From assembly GCA_948470475.1 (NCBI GenBank), contig OX419337.1:25975045-26039044 (forward strand): a DNA stretch of 64,000 nucleotides, written 5' to 3'. A program made the translations under genes and the position numbers. Of this stretch, positions 11,429 through 23,689 are shown piece by piece. The notes under the pieces are model-generated. The model saw nothing but the letters and a program-made list of their open reading frames with translations. It ran no database searches and was not told the DNA's origin. Source of the stretch: Galaxea fascicularis. Lineage: Eukaryota; Cnidaria; Anthozoa; Scleractinia; Euphylliidae. Position 1 is the stretch's first letter; each line of letters begins with the position of its first letter.

Positions 11429-14400
11429 ATGGCCCCGTCTACACTGGTTATGATAGCGCTCTTGTTCTCTGGCCTGGTTTACAACGCCGCATTTGCAGAT
11501 GAACAGTGCAATGGGCCCCGCCAGGCCTTGATACACAGAAAGATGCTACGAGGACACACTTATGGCAAGCGATTTGCTCGATCCGGTCATGCCGAATGTT
11601 TGCATACATGCAGATTAGAAAACGTCTGCCAAAGTTTCAACTTTGTGATTTCAACGAGTGAGTGTGAGTTCAACAACCGCACAAAGGAAGCAAGCCCCGA
11701 GAATTTTGTTAACGACTCAGACCGACACTATGTTAAACTAGACGTACACAGAGGTACGAGTCACAAATATCACTATTTATAGCATGTCGTATACAATACA
11801 GCCAATCAAAATGTCTTTGTTGCACTGAGCTTATATCAATGGTATGGACCTGTGTATGTCCTATGCCATATGAGTATAAGATCGTTATGCAAAGGTTACT
11901 ATTGGCACACCATGAAATATTCCGTTTACATTGTACAGCGTAATACCCAGTACCACAGGAAAGTACTGCTTATATTAGAAGCTTTTAATTGAATACTCGT
12001 ACTTTAAGCATTTTATCCACACATTCAAACGTTAGGAGCACCTTCTACAGCATAATAAACAGCACAAGAATCATACGTACTTAGAATTTTATACATGTGA
12101 CTCGGCTTTGGGATATCTTTTTGTATATAAGTTGATTAATCTGACCATTTTCCAGTACCTCTTGGCTCCATTCCTGAGCTGCCGGCCAAGTCTTGCCAAG
12201 AAATCAAGGCCAATGAGGAGGGTCAGGTCGACAGTGGCAAATACTGGTTCTATTCCATCATACCAGGGACGAGTGTCTTCGCTTACTGCAACATGACAAC
12301 AGACGGTATGTTAAAATGCCGCAAAGCGAAAGGGGGAAATCACGCGTGGGGCGTGGCCGCGTGAAACGTGGTGTGAGATCGTGGTGGAGGTCCAATAAAC
12401 CTCGAAGATTGTACTTCTAATAAATTCAAAACAAATCCATTTTATGCTGAATTCAGTATTGTATTCATCTCAATACAAGGCCGATTTGGTGTGGTTTATT
12501 TGTATACCTCTTGTTTTCAGACATTGACGAGTGCAGCGCGTCTCCTTCCGCCTGTTCCAATGGCGACTGTGAGAACAATGACGGCTCGTATGTTTGCACA
12601 TGTCATCCTGGTTATACCGGAAATGGAAAGAGCTGCAGTGGTAAGGACAAGACCGTTTCTCTTGCTTAAGCTGACTTCTCTGAGAGGTGGGGAGGGGTGG
12701 GGATAGGGAATGCTCATTCACCTGACCGTGGGAGATCTAGGAATAAGATAAGGGGAGTGCGCTGGATCACCGCATGTTCACGATTGCAATGATTGTTGTG
12801 TGGAAGAAAGGTTTGAGAGATGCCTTCAGATATTACTTCATACAACTTATTTCAGTGCGTAGACATTCCACCATCTGATGGTACAATCTGAAGTACAGAA
12901 TAATTAAGAAATCTACCCCTAATTACCTACACAATAGATGTCAACGTCTGAAAGACAAAAGAAAAACACCAGACCGGCCGCCAGTAAAAGTCTATTAATA
13001 CTCAAGTTATCGACCAAGAACGGGACAAATGTCTTTATCTTACATAGGTGTATATACCTGAAGCTCCTCACGTTTAAAGGTTTTACTTAGACCTGGTTAA
13101 AAATGTTTATAGACGAAAGGTAATCTTTTCTAGTGGCAACTAGGTTGTAAAATAATTACAAGTAGCCTAATTGAAAAAACTGAAAAGGTCTCTTAAATCG
13201 AATCTCATAAGTAAACTAACCATATTACTTTTGTTTTCCAGATATTGATGAGTGTCGCAGCGGCTTGCATGATTGTCGGCACGCCAATGCATCCTGCAAC
13301 AACACCGCGGGCTCTTACAGTTGTGCTTTTTGTATTTACGGAGACGAAAAAACAAGATGCCAAGACGCTCGTGAGTCATTGAATACGTACGGATCAACCT
13401 CTTTCCTAGGCTATGTCGCCAGAGACATGAAGACTGGAAAGAAACTGGGAACGAGGTTGATGTACCATTTCATATGTTATTGGCTGTTATTCAAGTTGTG
13501 AAGAAAGGCAGCGTTAGCTACCGGGCAGGCAACTAGAAAGAGAACCCACATAATAGTATGTTTAATGAGCAAGACCATGGTTCTGGGTATGTGTTTTACG
13601 ATACATTTCCTTGCCGTCAACAACGTGGAATGACCAGATTTTAAGTTTTCTCGAGAACGTGACCAGACGATGGCAATTTTTCTTATGTCTTCGTCATCTG
13701 GTACTTGAATTTTGTCTTTTTTCTTTTCGTATAGGTGGCCTCCAAATATCTAGCATCCTAAACGTTTCTCCCAACTCAAGTATCCATGGGTACCACTTGG
13801 CCTCCTTTTTAGAACCAGTTCTGCAGGACTCAGCACGAAGTAGGTTTGTGAGATGTTGGCGCGCTGCTTCAGACGGTTGGACGTATTCTGCATTCCACAG
13901 TGGGTGTGATGGCAAAGGACCTACTGTTACTATCATCAAAGTCAATAGTTACTTGTTTGGAGCATACACTAGCCTTTCTTGGCATAGCAGTAAGTATCAC
14001 AGGGTACTCTGAGTGGAAGTAGGAGAATTAGCACCCCACCCCTTTCCGACGGGATAATATGCTATCACAGGAGAACTACTTCCACGCCATCAGATGAAAT
14101 ATTAATCTATCCCAGGACACCCAGCACGAAGTGAAAGTCCCTAGATTGGATGCTAGTCCAACACAGGATCTCCTGCCAGCCTTAAGTGAATTGGATTATC
14201 AGTACTTACCACGGTTTAATACTATTCCATCACAACATACCAATAATTATCTAAGTCCAACCTGATCTGTTAAACCTTAAGTATCGCTTTGACCATAGAA
14301 GGCAATCATATGTACCGAATCCTGAGGCACAGCACCACAAGGCTTTGCGGCCCAGGTCTCTGTCATTTTGGAAAATCTCTGTTCAGAACAAAACCTTGGA

Positions 14401-14974
14401 TAGCAATACTACAACTATAAACCAATGAGAATTGTGGGATCTGTATCAGGGCACTAGATTGGCAAAGACTATTAAACAAAAGTAACCCAACACATCCCCT
14501 AAGCCCACAAACTATTGCCTTTGGTAAGAAGTTGCGTGACACGGCAGTCATAGACATACACAGAGAAATGCTAGGAATTTTCTTCATGAGCATCTGATGT
14601 ATTCTTTAAGAATTATTTAGTTATGTATTTGTTATTTCCTTATCCCAGGTCCTTGCGGTTGGGTCGGCGACAATAAAGCATTTATCTACTCACTGTATAA
14701 TATTCGTGGTAATAATCCTCAAAAGCTGAATGTTAAACCACATAATTCGCGCGCTATCTACAGATGTTCTTCTCACGGACTAATCTTTGGTGGTGGAGCG
14801 GACATCTACATAAGCAATAATGCTGGAAGCAACAGTGGGTCACTCACGTGGTGCGGCTATTCCTACCCACTCCCACCAGGCTATTCACATTCTTCTTCAT
14901 CGTGTACATTTTACGCTGGAAGCTACACCTTTACTCCTACTGATATTGAAGTGTTTTATGAAACAACCAGTTAA
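11429..14974 (+). CDS. Gene 2: secreted PAN-EGF-EGF-TLDc protein
   Basis: Six exons: 11429-11753, 12156-12305, 12521-12640, 13242-13370, 13735-13989 and 14649-14974. The CDS is 1305 nt, giving 434 residues. All introns are phase 1 with GT-AG ends. Residues 1-23 form a signal peptide. Residues 24-108 form a PAN/Apple-like domain with five cysteines and the SFNFV core. Residues 109-158 resemble the start of a fibrinogen-like domain (SCQEI...YCNMTTD). Two EGF-like domains follow, each opening with DIDEC. Residues 242-434 form a TLDc domain ([15 protein letters not shown], then IYSLYNI and [10 protein letters not shown]). The second EGF is atypical, with two residues between cysteines 4 and 5 and a shortened loop. 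I see no membrane segment, so secretion is inferred. The start is the first ATG before the signal peptide; the upstream extension lacks one. Function is unknown. Extracellular lectin-, matrix- or recognition-like roles are possible. Confidence 0.88.
12306..12520 (+). other. Intron 2 of gene 2
   Basis: A short intron with a gtatgt donor and an acceptor after a pyrimidine stretch. It contains a GC-rich insert (12318-12385) that is shared with gene 5 but absent from the corresponding introns of genes 3 and 4, where the donor is followed by a different short sequence. Confidence 0.6.
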
Positions 14975-15595
14975 CTGACGGTATACGCAATTCAGGCAAC
15001 GTTCGTAAAGACGCGGGTCCAAATTGGCAACATTTTCAAGAATGCTAAGGCATGACTCATTCTTGACGTCAGTTACTCGGACAGATTCGTGTATCGGGCA
15101 ACCATACAATTTTCTATGTTACGGTGACGAACCACTTATAACAGGCCAGGTGACGCTAAGTTTTAAGCACTGATGTAAGCGGAAAATGAGTCGCGCACCT
15201 TACGCCCAGTATCTGTGCCAAGTTAAGGATAGTACCTCTGCAGATTTATGTGACTTCTTCAATTTCTTTAGTCATGCCTTAACATGCTTGCATTTGGCCG
15301 CTTTGGAACTTTGTACCTTCTCTAAATTACAAACGTTCGGGCACAACACTGATAATCTTTTCGAATTTTGCTGAAATTTTGTTACCATGCAAAAACTAAG
15401 GGCCACCGAAGCAGTTTTGGAGACAAGGAGCGAAATTAAAAATACATCTTTGTCATTTGATATACCTTCTGTCTATCAAAAAATAGGTATCATCGTGTGT
15501 GCAAATACACCTCTACTTCAGTGCGCAAGCTTGACTGATTGATAACGTGGCGTGACACATTGTCACGACTTCTGTGCGCAGGAAGGATACGCAAT
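14975..15595. other. Start of 3' flank module of gene 2
   Basis: Non-coding. It is homologous to 6123-6700 downstream of gene 1, and identical apart from rare changes to 63354-63974 downstream of gene 5. The open frames at 14897-15109 (minus) and 15186-15374 (plus) have no domain support. Confidence 0.6.
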
Positions 15596-16277
15596 AGAGA
15601 CCTTAAGCAGTAGACGTTCGTGAGCTACGAACGGCATCTTTTTCCGCGGAGAAACTGGGTCGAAGACGGGGTTCGTGGCGCCAAAATTAAAGTTAAGCTT
15701 CCGCGGGAACATGACCGTCGTTTGTCGTTTCTGTTCCTGACAGTAAACATGACCGGATTTCAAGAGGTCAGAGACGTGCTTTTCTTTTAGGTAGCCAGCT
15801 ACTTCTGACCCGGATCTTCTTGTTTTATTCTTCAAAGGCAATGATGTTGCATCATCTTGTTCGCCATTTACAAGCTTCCTCTTCTTTGTTTCTCCAAGGT
15901 TCTCCATTGCAGTTTTTCTTATTTCCTGGGCTTTAGACTTATCCTGTTCAGTTTTTCTTTTAGCTTCGTTTCCCTCTTCTTCGCTTAAGTTTTCTTCTTC
16001 AATAAGCTCTTCCAGAAGCACCTCGAGTTCGGTCTGCTCCACTTCGATACCACTCGCTCTTTCTTCGATGCTTAACTTTTTCCTATACTTGGACGAGATT
16101 ATTCCATAGCGATCCCGTACGGCACGTTTAAACACTGTAAATGTTGGTGTATCATAGCTACACAAAGTATCTGCGATTTGCTGCCATACTTGAGCTCGCT
16201 GAACTGTTTTTTTCTTCGATATCACTTGCTCGAATTTCACAAGCCAAACATAGACCATGTTTTTCAGTCCACTCCAT
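15563..16277 (-). pseudogene. Myb/SANT-like (MADF-type) DNA-binding protein of the TIR element, frameshifted
   Basis: The minus-strand frame contains a helical DNA-binding module (KTVQRAQVWQQIADTL, then FKRAVRDRYGIISSKYRKK). An acidic, probably coiled-coil stretch rich in Glu and a basic tail follow. This matches a multicopy cnidarian family whose proteins usually begin MEWTE. An ATG with that start is at 16277 behind a splice-acceptor-like sequence, but it is in a different frame from the rest, so a frameshift near 16225-16240 is likely. A possible upstream exon (16372-16459) ends at a gtaag donor. The frame exits through the left TIR into host DNA, so the last ten or so residues are not element-encoded. 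The role may be binding transposon ends. Confidence 0.55.
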
Positions 16278-16538
16278 TTCCAAACCTGTATAATACATTG
16301 AAAATATATATTTTGAGCCTTATAAGAAAGTAGCGTCGAAAAATAAACAAAAAATTTTCTTAATATCTTACCTAGACGTCTTAAAAGGTGGACGTTCTGG
16401 AGAGAACCGAAAACATACCGTTCTGGGGTCCGCGCTGCCTGAGACGAACGTGATGCCATGTGCAGTATGAAATAAAATTCCCAAAGTAACTTCCGGCCGC
16501 CGTTCGTGGCTCACGAACGTCTGCTGCTTAAGGTCTCT
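15596..16538 (-). mobile_element. 943-bp TIR DNA transposon carrying a Myb/SANT-like gene
   Basis: Terminal inverted repeats of about 40 bp start AGAGACCTTAAGCAG, and the right end is their reverse complement with two or three mismatches. Each repeat contains an inner hairpin, CGTTCGT/ACGAACG. AAT flanks both ends (15593-15595 and 16539-16541). The empty site cgcaataacaatt is visible at about 6693 and 54544, which confirms a 3-bp target duplication. A 3-bp duplication and a Myb-like gene fit a PIF/Harbinger relative that has lost its transposase, although AAT is not the usual TWA. The same insertion begins again at 63975. Confidence 0.85.
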
Positions 16539-16701
16539 AATAACAATTAGCACGAACGCCCTCAAGCACACAAAAAAAAACCCTTTTGTTAACATATTCC
16601 CACACGAGTCTTGAAACAATGTACTGGCAACTTGGGGAGTTTATATTCGTATTTGAAAGGATGGAAGGAAAGGAGTGATGCTTAGAACCGGAATCAGAAA
16701 G

Positions 16702-17605
16702 CAATCTAAGAATAATTTTCTTTCACTCCATTCTATCTTTAAATTCCATGTTGCCTGTTTTGTTTTCTCATATATTAACAATATTCTACCTACTCTTGTG
16801 TCCTCAATCCTTCATTTTAATTATGAATATCACGATTATTTGACTCGTTCACGTGTTAATCTTCATAAAAATAGTCACAAGTATCAAATTATTTGCTATC
16901 ACTCGGCAGGCTCCTGTTATTTGGAATGATATTCCATTAACAGTGCGCAACAGCCTCACATTAAGTAACTGTAAAAAAAAGTTGAGACTGCATTTTCTAA
17001 ATACTTGAGTTAGTCTATTCAAACATTGGATATGTGGAATTCATATCCCTTATTTCTAAAGCTTGACCAAGTCTCTTGGCACTAAATTGTATACTTTGTG
17101 GACTATGTTAGGTATACTTGTTTGTATGCTTTACAGGATTATATACTGATATAATGGTTTTTTTTCTTTTGTATACTTTATGGGTCAAACAATTATACTA
17201 GGAGTATTTGTTTGTGTGATTTATTGGATTATATTTGTAGCGTTATGTCACGCAATTATCACGTGACACGAGATAGCGTATCATATGCTCTAAATTCCAT
17301 GTGCTTCTCATTCAACGACACTTGTAAGTTTCCGGAGCCATGATGAGTTCACTTTATTAAAGTCTGATTTGTTTATAACTACTTTGGTGCTAGTTATTCC
17401 AAGCGGAAACCTGACAATATTATCGTGTGTGTTTGTAAATTAAGTAGTCATAATTAATTGTTTAAGTAGTATTGTAATAATTTTAGTTAAAGCCTTCTTT
17501 TACTCATGTCAATTCTTCAAATTCTGTCTGCTGACCATATGCCATTTCAGCCTCCGGCTTTGGCTGTTCTCATGTACTAGAGTCTGATATGTAATAATAA
17601 AGTGG
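16702..17605 (+). mobile_element. 5'-truncated LINE (CR1/Jockey-like) 3' end
   Basis: The sequence inserted here is absent from the homologous module of gene 1 (6880). It encodes the extreme C-terminus of a non-LTR retrotransposon ORF2: an IFKFHVACFVFSYINNILPT segment at 16735-16800 with a typical YHDYLTRSRVNLH stretch. After a frameshift near 16905 comes APVIWNDIPLTVRNSLTLSN, with a stop at about 17011. About 590 bp of 3' UTR follow, ending in AATAATAAA. Family-typical features are the Y-x-TRS motif and the terminal W-N-x-(I/L)-P box. No endonuclease or RT core is present, so it is dead. Confidence 0.78.
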
Positions 17606-19120
17606 AATGGAAGGTGGAATGGAATTGCAAGCTTTAAGGGGCTCCTTTCAAGTCCTAGTTTTAGTTATTTTCTCCACGAGCTCAGAAAACACAAAACATT
17701 TTATAGGCGGAGGGGTAGGTTCAGTTTTTGGACCAAACGATATGATGGGCGCCCTGGATTTTAAGGTTTTAGAGATTCTGGACCATTCTGGGCGCCCAAC
17801 TACTATTATTAGAGTACAGCCTTGTGGGCTATAAACAAGTAGGGTAAAATGTTTATATTTTGGGGGTAGAAGTCGGCGATGAATCACTCGTATTGAACAA
17901 AAGAACTGCACGAAGTCTTTTATGAGCCTGACTATGGCAAAACAAAGACATACGTAGTAGTTATTTGCCGACAAAGTGATGAATAATTGTTTTAGAATAA
18001 TTCACACCAGCAGAAAGCCAGACCCAATTGGCCAGCAACTCTTTTAGGAACTGCCTCACTAAAGCACCCGGTATTCTAATCGCTGCTGTTGGGTATGAGG
18101 CTAAATAATTAAGCAGAAGAAATATGCAGTGGAATTAAAAGGTCTTCGGTGTAACCTAAATAAACTCCACCTCTGCAGTATATCCTTTAAACCAGGAGTG
18201 ATTAACAAGTAACTTTTGCTTAAATCGTAAATAAATTGTTATACAGGTGAAGGGAATATATCAATGTTTTTAGTAATAGTTTCCAAAGGGTTCGTACTAG
18301 CAATGATCATGTAACTTCTCCTTACGACAAATGTGTAACATTATCCATAAAGGTATGGAGAATAAACAAAATGATCATCGAAGGCCGTTGCTTAGTTATA
18401 CGTACAGCTCATGTTAGTGATTTGTGTACGTTCTAAGAAAATAGTTACGATGTTAATGTGAAGCGTACAGGTAATGAGATTAAGGAAAATGAAGATTAGG
18501 TCTAGCTTCTAGTTACAAGAGATCATGAGCTCTTATTAATGACCCACACATCAATTCTCTTCACGATACATTGCTGTAAAATAGGTGATGCGAATATGAT
18601 GGTTAACAAGACGAGCATTCTCCACTTGAACTCAGTATATTGCTACAAACTTGTACATTTGTGATCAAGTAACCGGTAAACCGATCACTTCACCAGTAAG
18701 GGACATTAGTTATGCTTCATTTACACTTTATATTGTTTGTTGTCAATTATTTAATCGACTTTAAAACGAAATAAAACCGAGTTCTATGCTCAGTCTTTCT
18801 CTTTATTTTTGGTGCTTGAGAAATCAAAAAAGACACCACTGAAATTATTTCCTACCTGCTGCCTCAATGCGAAGAACAGCAGCATGAAGATGGCCAGGAA
18901 ACAACTGGAAAGCAACTTCAGCAGGCTTGAACCCAGCGAGAAAATGCAAAACCTTGAACAGATAACACAAACAATTCTAATTTCATTACTAATCTCGCTT
19001 AACGCTCACCATCACACTCCTCACTTAACTCTCACTGCACATAAGCCATCTCTGGATTCTTGCAGTCTACGGGTCGAATGCATATGTCTTAGAAACCTAT
19101 TTCATGACCTAGCTGCCACG

Positions 19121-19200
19121 AGTCACCCGTATCTCTGTGGTAGAGAATCTAGACTTGTAATTGGAAAGTCGTAGGTTCAACTCCTAAAATATTGGAAGAT
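19121..19200 (+). repeat. Degenerate tRNA-like SINE head
   Basis: Contains a B-box-like GGTTCAACTCC (19174-19184) preceded by a tRNA-like stretch with a weak A box, GTGGTAGAGAATC. It is too degenerate to be a functional tRNA gene. A related B-box-like GGATCAACTCC sits in the gene 1 module near 8632. Confidence 0.35.
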
Positions 19201-19269
19201 TTCGTGAGTCATTTAAAGCGGTTTTTGTTTGAAAACGGAAAGTCATTCGTGTTTGCTTTAGTTTTGCGT

Positions 19270-19430
19270 TCCTTCCCTTTGAGACTCAACCAATGAGAAG
19301 CAAAACCAAAACCAATCGCGACTTACATGCGCGCATTTTCTGGCATTTTACGCCGGTCACGCGTAATAAATATTCTGGTTCCCTCATTGCGGTTCGCCTC
19401 TGTTGTGATTGGTCAGAGTTTAATGCTGGC
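19270..19430 (+). repeat. Dispersed CCAAT/AAAACCAAAACC repeat
   Basis: Landmarks are ccaatgagaagcaaaacc, aaaaccaatcgcgac and tgtgattggtcagag. Relatives occur at about 23690-23870 (inverted), 35860-36020, 44270-44420 (inverted) and 59480-59640. Three of these lie within 400 bp upstream of a family start codon. Confidence 0.6.
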
Positions 19431-20167
19431 ATACTTAGCTTTCTCTTGTTGTCTGTTTGTTTGTTTTTTACTAGCTTTTTTTTTCTTTTTCCTGTTCTCT
19501 TGTTTTTGTTGTTTTCATTTTGTGCTTTGTGTAGTGTGTGTGCGTGTGTGGTACCTGAGCCTTAAATATAATCATTTATTAATAACCTAAGTAAGGCTGC
19601 CCTATCTTTTTAGCCATCAATGGTTATTATGGGGAGCTTGTACTCTTTCCATTTTTCATGTAATACTTTTTTTATCATGTGAATTAATGTAGGGTACAAA
19701 TAAAGTCGTTGCTGTTGATGTAGAGTAATTACTTTATTTTTGCCTAGAAAGGCGCTTTAAAGTAAAATTAAATTACTCATTGTAAACCACGCTTAAAGTT
19801 CACCTTCGAACTAACCTTTGAGATAATTACGCTGGAGTTATTTAAATTATTCAAAGTTCCCCTTTCTTCTATCTTGTCACAATTCCCGCGCTTTAATCGC
19901 ACTGCCTCAATTTTAGTTTCAACGCCGAGCGACACCTGGGGAGAGTGACAGAACTACAGAGAGGAGACTGAGGGGACCCCTTATTTTTTTAATCTCTTAC
20001 CAGGGTACTTTCCCCAGGTTCCACTCGCCGTTACAAACCAATATTCGTGTAGTTCCATCGAAATGCATGAGTCTTGACAATCTCATGACCACAAAACAAT
20101 AGGGGCTGTCAACAGCCTGGAATTAGTTTTACATTGCCATTAACTCGTCTTCGATTACGCCACTCGT

Positions 20168-20415
20168 AGTGACCCGGTTCTGGCGTGCGTTTCTCGAAAC
20201 TCCCGAAACTTTTCGGAAGCATTTCGGGTGCCATAATTTCCTTCGTATCTTAAAAACGAAGACATTTCCAGACATGAAATTTTGCAATAGATTTTCCCTT
20301 TCTCATCTTGAAATCATAGTAAAAGATCAACTTTTTAGAATAAACAGATCACAATTTTACAAATGGCTTTTCGGGCCCGAAAAGTTTTCGGTAGTTTCGA
20401 GAAACGGGCCCCTGC
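20168..20415. mobile_element. MITE with GGGCCCGTTTCTCGAAACT termini
   Basis: The left end reads cgtttctcgaaactcccg and the right end is the reverse complement, with gtttcgagaaacgggcccc at 20396-20414. A second, inner pair is cttttcgg/ccgaaaag. The segment interrupts the module that is continuous at about 8720-8800. It is a foldback DNA element with no coding capacity. Confidence 0.7.
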
Positions 20416-21495
20416 AAACCATTTTGTGTCCTCTTACACCAGCAAGGATTTTCACTTCGAAAGCAGTCTTACGTTTTGTTCTGGAGTAAAATGAACAAAA
20501 TATTCCCTTAATAATGTCCCAAAACAACACGCGAATACCGTCTTTTTTTCCTTCTCCGGAACAGTTCCAAAAGAACACACCCTCTTATTAGACCTCATTC
20601 TGTGTACTCCCTTATTCCTATATTCATATATTTACTCTCATATTCACAATAGTCTTCAAAGAAAGCGGCCCTGATGACAATGTTTGGATGACTATTTTGA
20701 ATACCAAACTGAAAGCATGATCCGTGGACTGGCCGATATCCCACTAGCACCCAATTATTGCAAACATTGTTTTCACCTGCTTTTTGACCAAGTGAAGTCC
20801 AAATGACAGACTCGCATCAATTTCAACCCGCAAGACTTATTAAAAAGTTTACCGTATAGTTCACAAAGCAGTTTGTCTTCAGGTGAGAGGCGATTCGGTC
20901 ACAACTTCAAAGGTAAGCCACAAACGTTTTACATTTTTTTCGCGTTCAGTGTCGCCGGATAATTTTGCCTTGAAAGGTTAAACCAACACAAACAACTTCT
21001 GATGTTGTTTCTTCCTTCACTTAACGTAAGGTGCTTGCAAAGGAAAAACACATAGTACAAGATTTTCATACAGTTATTAAATCTTAGTTTTCAGATTGAA
21101 TTGATATTTCAAAGTCTAGTTATCGTTTTTCGACGTTATTTTTCGACAAAAATGTATGCGGTGCACGAGAAAATCGTAGCACAAAGAAAACGTTTGAAAC
21201 TAAAACTAAGACTGTTAAATCGCGACCAATCTTATCCTTGTGCAAGCCTTTCCTTTACAGAGAGAATTAAAACTACCTTTCATATGTTTTTTTCTTTACT
21301 GCCTTCTATGAAGGTAGAAGCTCTGATTGAGATATTGGATATTTTTTTATGTTCATGCAATTCAGATCGCTCGACAAATTTATGTTCTTTTAGTATCATC
21401 CACATCTCTAACTCTTTTCTCAATTTGGTTACTACAGACCACCAAGTAATTAGATAACACTAGATCCTCAATATAGAATATATAGACTATGGATC

Positions 21496-21634
21496 AACAC
21501 ACGTTAGTCGAACAAATTCCAACCAGTTTACCGTCCTATATCTTGGCCCGAATGTCTGGAATTCATCGCCTGCATCCATTTTGACCCTCGCTTCTTGTAA
21601 GAAACGGGGCTTACGCGATATCAGTCATTGCTAA
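21496..21634 (+). mobile_element. LINE ORF2 C-terminal remnant
   Basis: A short frame encodes a segment ending in stop with the motif QFTVLYLGPNVWNSSPASI. This is the conserved C-terminal W-N-S-x-P box of CR1/Jockey-type ORF2 proteins, followed by a Lys-rich stretch. The 3' UTR probably continues to about 21960. It is a second, independent 5'-truncated insertion. Confidence 0.6.
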
Positions 21635-23689
21635 TCCAAGGTTGAAGACACGCTTTTAGTATAATTTTAACCGAGGCTAACTCTTGCTCTAACTCATAAA
21701 CCCTCGCCTCCTTCTTAGAACATTGATGTCAGTAATAGCTACATCCCATACCACACAGGTCTTAGTCATGCAAGAAACATATCAAGAGGGGCATCTTTGT
21801 ATTAGCCTTTAGTTTCCTGGGGTCTTGTCAACACTTGCTATTTTGTTGTTTTATGATGTCCACCCTATTATGCACCCTAGTTGTGCAGCTCAGTGTGTGT
21901 GTGTGTGTAGTTTTTTTTTTTTTTTCCATTTGATTTTGCGGTTATAGCTTACTTTCTTTGGTAATGTAAGTAAGTAGATGTAAGTAATGTATAATTGCGT
22001 GTGAATCGAAAAATTGAAATAGTATATTGGTAAGAAAAAAATTGAAAAGAAATGGAAACCTGTGAACAGTTTGCGGCTCGAGGTTAGATTACCGGGAATC
22101 CTTCTTTCAGCGAAAATGCTGAGAAATCTATTGTAAGTTGCAAGAAAATGTCATTCTCAGAAGCAGAGTTAATTTCTAACCCGCTGGGCAACATATCCCA
22201 GGAAATGAAACTCACAGCAGATAAAAAACTCGGAGTTGAAACAAACATTTCTGTTGCGCAAAGTGAGGGATTTCCGTGTTAAATTTGATGTCAAAAACGT
22301 CCGAATATTTGGACGTTTATGGCACGCCTCTGTCAGAAACAATGAAGGTATAACTTTGCAACTGTTGCAAAATGTTAAATCACACACGTCTTGTTCATTC
22401 GAGTCAGACAGTTTGCATAGCCATCTTAGTATATGAAGTATGCCAGACTGAATATCGGACATTTCACTAAAAAAAAAAACAGGAAACTTGTCACAGTAGT
22501 AACTACAATCTGTTAGATGTTATTAAGAAATTCGACAATGATGTTTATGTTTCGTTTGAGTTAGACAAGATCAGTGGATACAGACCCTTGCTAATGGAGA
22601 AAACCACAAATAAAAAATTCATGGCATAATAAACTAAACTACGTGGCAAGCTTTTCAATTCGAATGCTAGAATTTACGAAAAGGTGGGAGAAACAAATAA
22701 AAAGAAAAAAAAGAAAGCGCAATATTCAGAGAAACGTGAGCCATTTTAAGTTCAGTTGATCTAATTACGTTCTGAAACGTTTCAGGGTTATTAGCTCTCA
22801 AGTAAATGAAAAGTGTTTAAAAACTGAAACAAAATTTAACCCTAAGTAGAGACTCAGGATGGCTATTGTAAGGTATAATTCAAAGCAAATTCAACATTTA
22901 TTCTGCAAATTCCTTATTGACCACAGTTCCTGAATGCATTCCAGACTGGATTAAATCCAGGAAAATGTGTTTCATAAAAATTTGGGCAGCCGTAAATTTT
23001 CAGGCGGGTGGAAGTGTGTCATGAGAGTTCGAAACATGAGGGAGGGGGGGTGAGGTCACAACAGTGATAGAAGTGAAAATATTATCTGCACTGTATAGAG
23101 GGAGGGGGGGTGAGGTCACAATATTTTAAAGATGTTTTGTACGCACTTATAAAGTTTGGTAGGATAGTCTAGCTTTCATATGAACAATTAATCTCGCAAT
23201 CGGGGATCAGTTGATTAGGAAACCGTGCGAAATTACAAAAGAAAGAAAGAAAAAGGAAGGGAGGAAGTAAAAGAAGAAAGAAAAACAGAAGTAAGGAGGA
23301 AAGAACGAAATAAAATAGTAAAACTTGTAACAAGCGAAAAAAATAACACTTAAAAAACACATTACACCTGTGAATTTCCAAAGCCGTTTCCAGATAGATT
23401 TGATGGATTCTGAGGCGAGGCAAGGATATGTCCGTAAGATACACACGGTTTAAGATTGCGCAGAACTTTGCGTTACGCGCTACTGGCGAACCGATTGGGG
23501 TAGGCTCTACGTATGAATTCTTTAAGCCCTGTCTATAACGGTCTTAATTTTCGAGATTCTTTGGTTGAAAAAGGGTATTTTTGGTTGAAAAAATTCTCCC
23601 AAAAAGATCAGTTTAAAAAATGACATCCAATCCAAACATTTTGGAAAACAAATAAGTGAGAGTTTAAAACGGAAGTCAGGTCGTAAACG

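Larger units (their letters stand above)
1..15621. repeat. Left copy of a large near-identical segmental duplication
   Basis: This stretch matches 48051-64000 almost base for base, in the same order and orientation: retroelement, last exon of gene 1/4, 3' flank, 5' flank, complete gene 2/5 and the start of a TIR element. The offset drifts from 48050 at the left edge to about 47848, 47885 and then 48379 because of a few indels. The main ones are a filler of about 230 bp at 3531-3770, a deletion of about 44 bp near 8250, a deletion of about 38 bp in the right copy near 58657, and a 514-bp segment missing upstream of gene 2. Single-base differences are sparse. By eye the identity is about 99%. 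Confidence 0.93.
17606..20160. other. 3' flank module of gene 2, continued
   Basis: Homologous to 6880-8740, the 3' flank of gene 1, at lower identity. Examples are 'tttggaccaaacgatatgatgggcg' at about 17728 and the polyadenylation-like block near 18745-18780. A tRNA-like stretch at about 19121-19200 and a dispersed CCAAT/AAAACC repeat at about 19270-19430 are inserted. No credible gene is present. The 19293-19590 frames are low-complexity hydrophobic translations of a T-rich tract. Confidence 0.55.

Noticed and set aside
16372..16459. Start of the 298-codon minus frame (MASRSS) as the true Myb-like N-terminus
   Set aside because: A gtaag donor and a good acceptor suggest that the following stretch is an intron. 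The family-like start at 16277 is in another frame, so the long frame is partly fortuitous.
19293..19590. Hydrophobic plus-strand frames resembling membrane proteins
   Set aside because: They translate a T-rich low-complexity tract and a dispersed repeat, with two overlapping frames of the same character.
23169..23446. Minus-strand Phe/Leu-rich frames resembling a membrane peptide
   Set aside because: They come from a purine-rich (GAAAGAAA)n tract read on the opposite strand.
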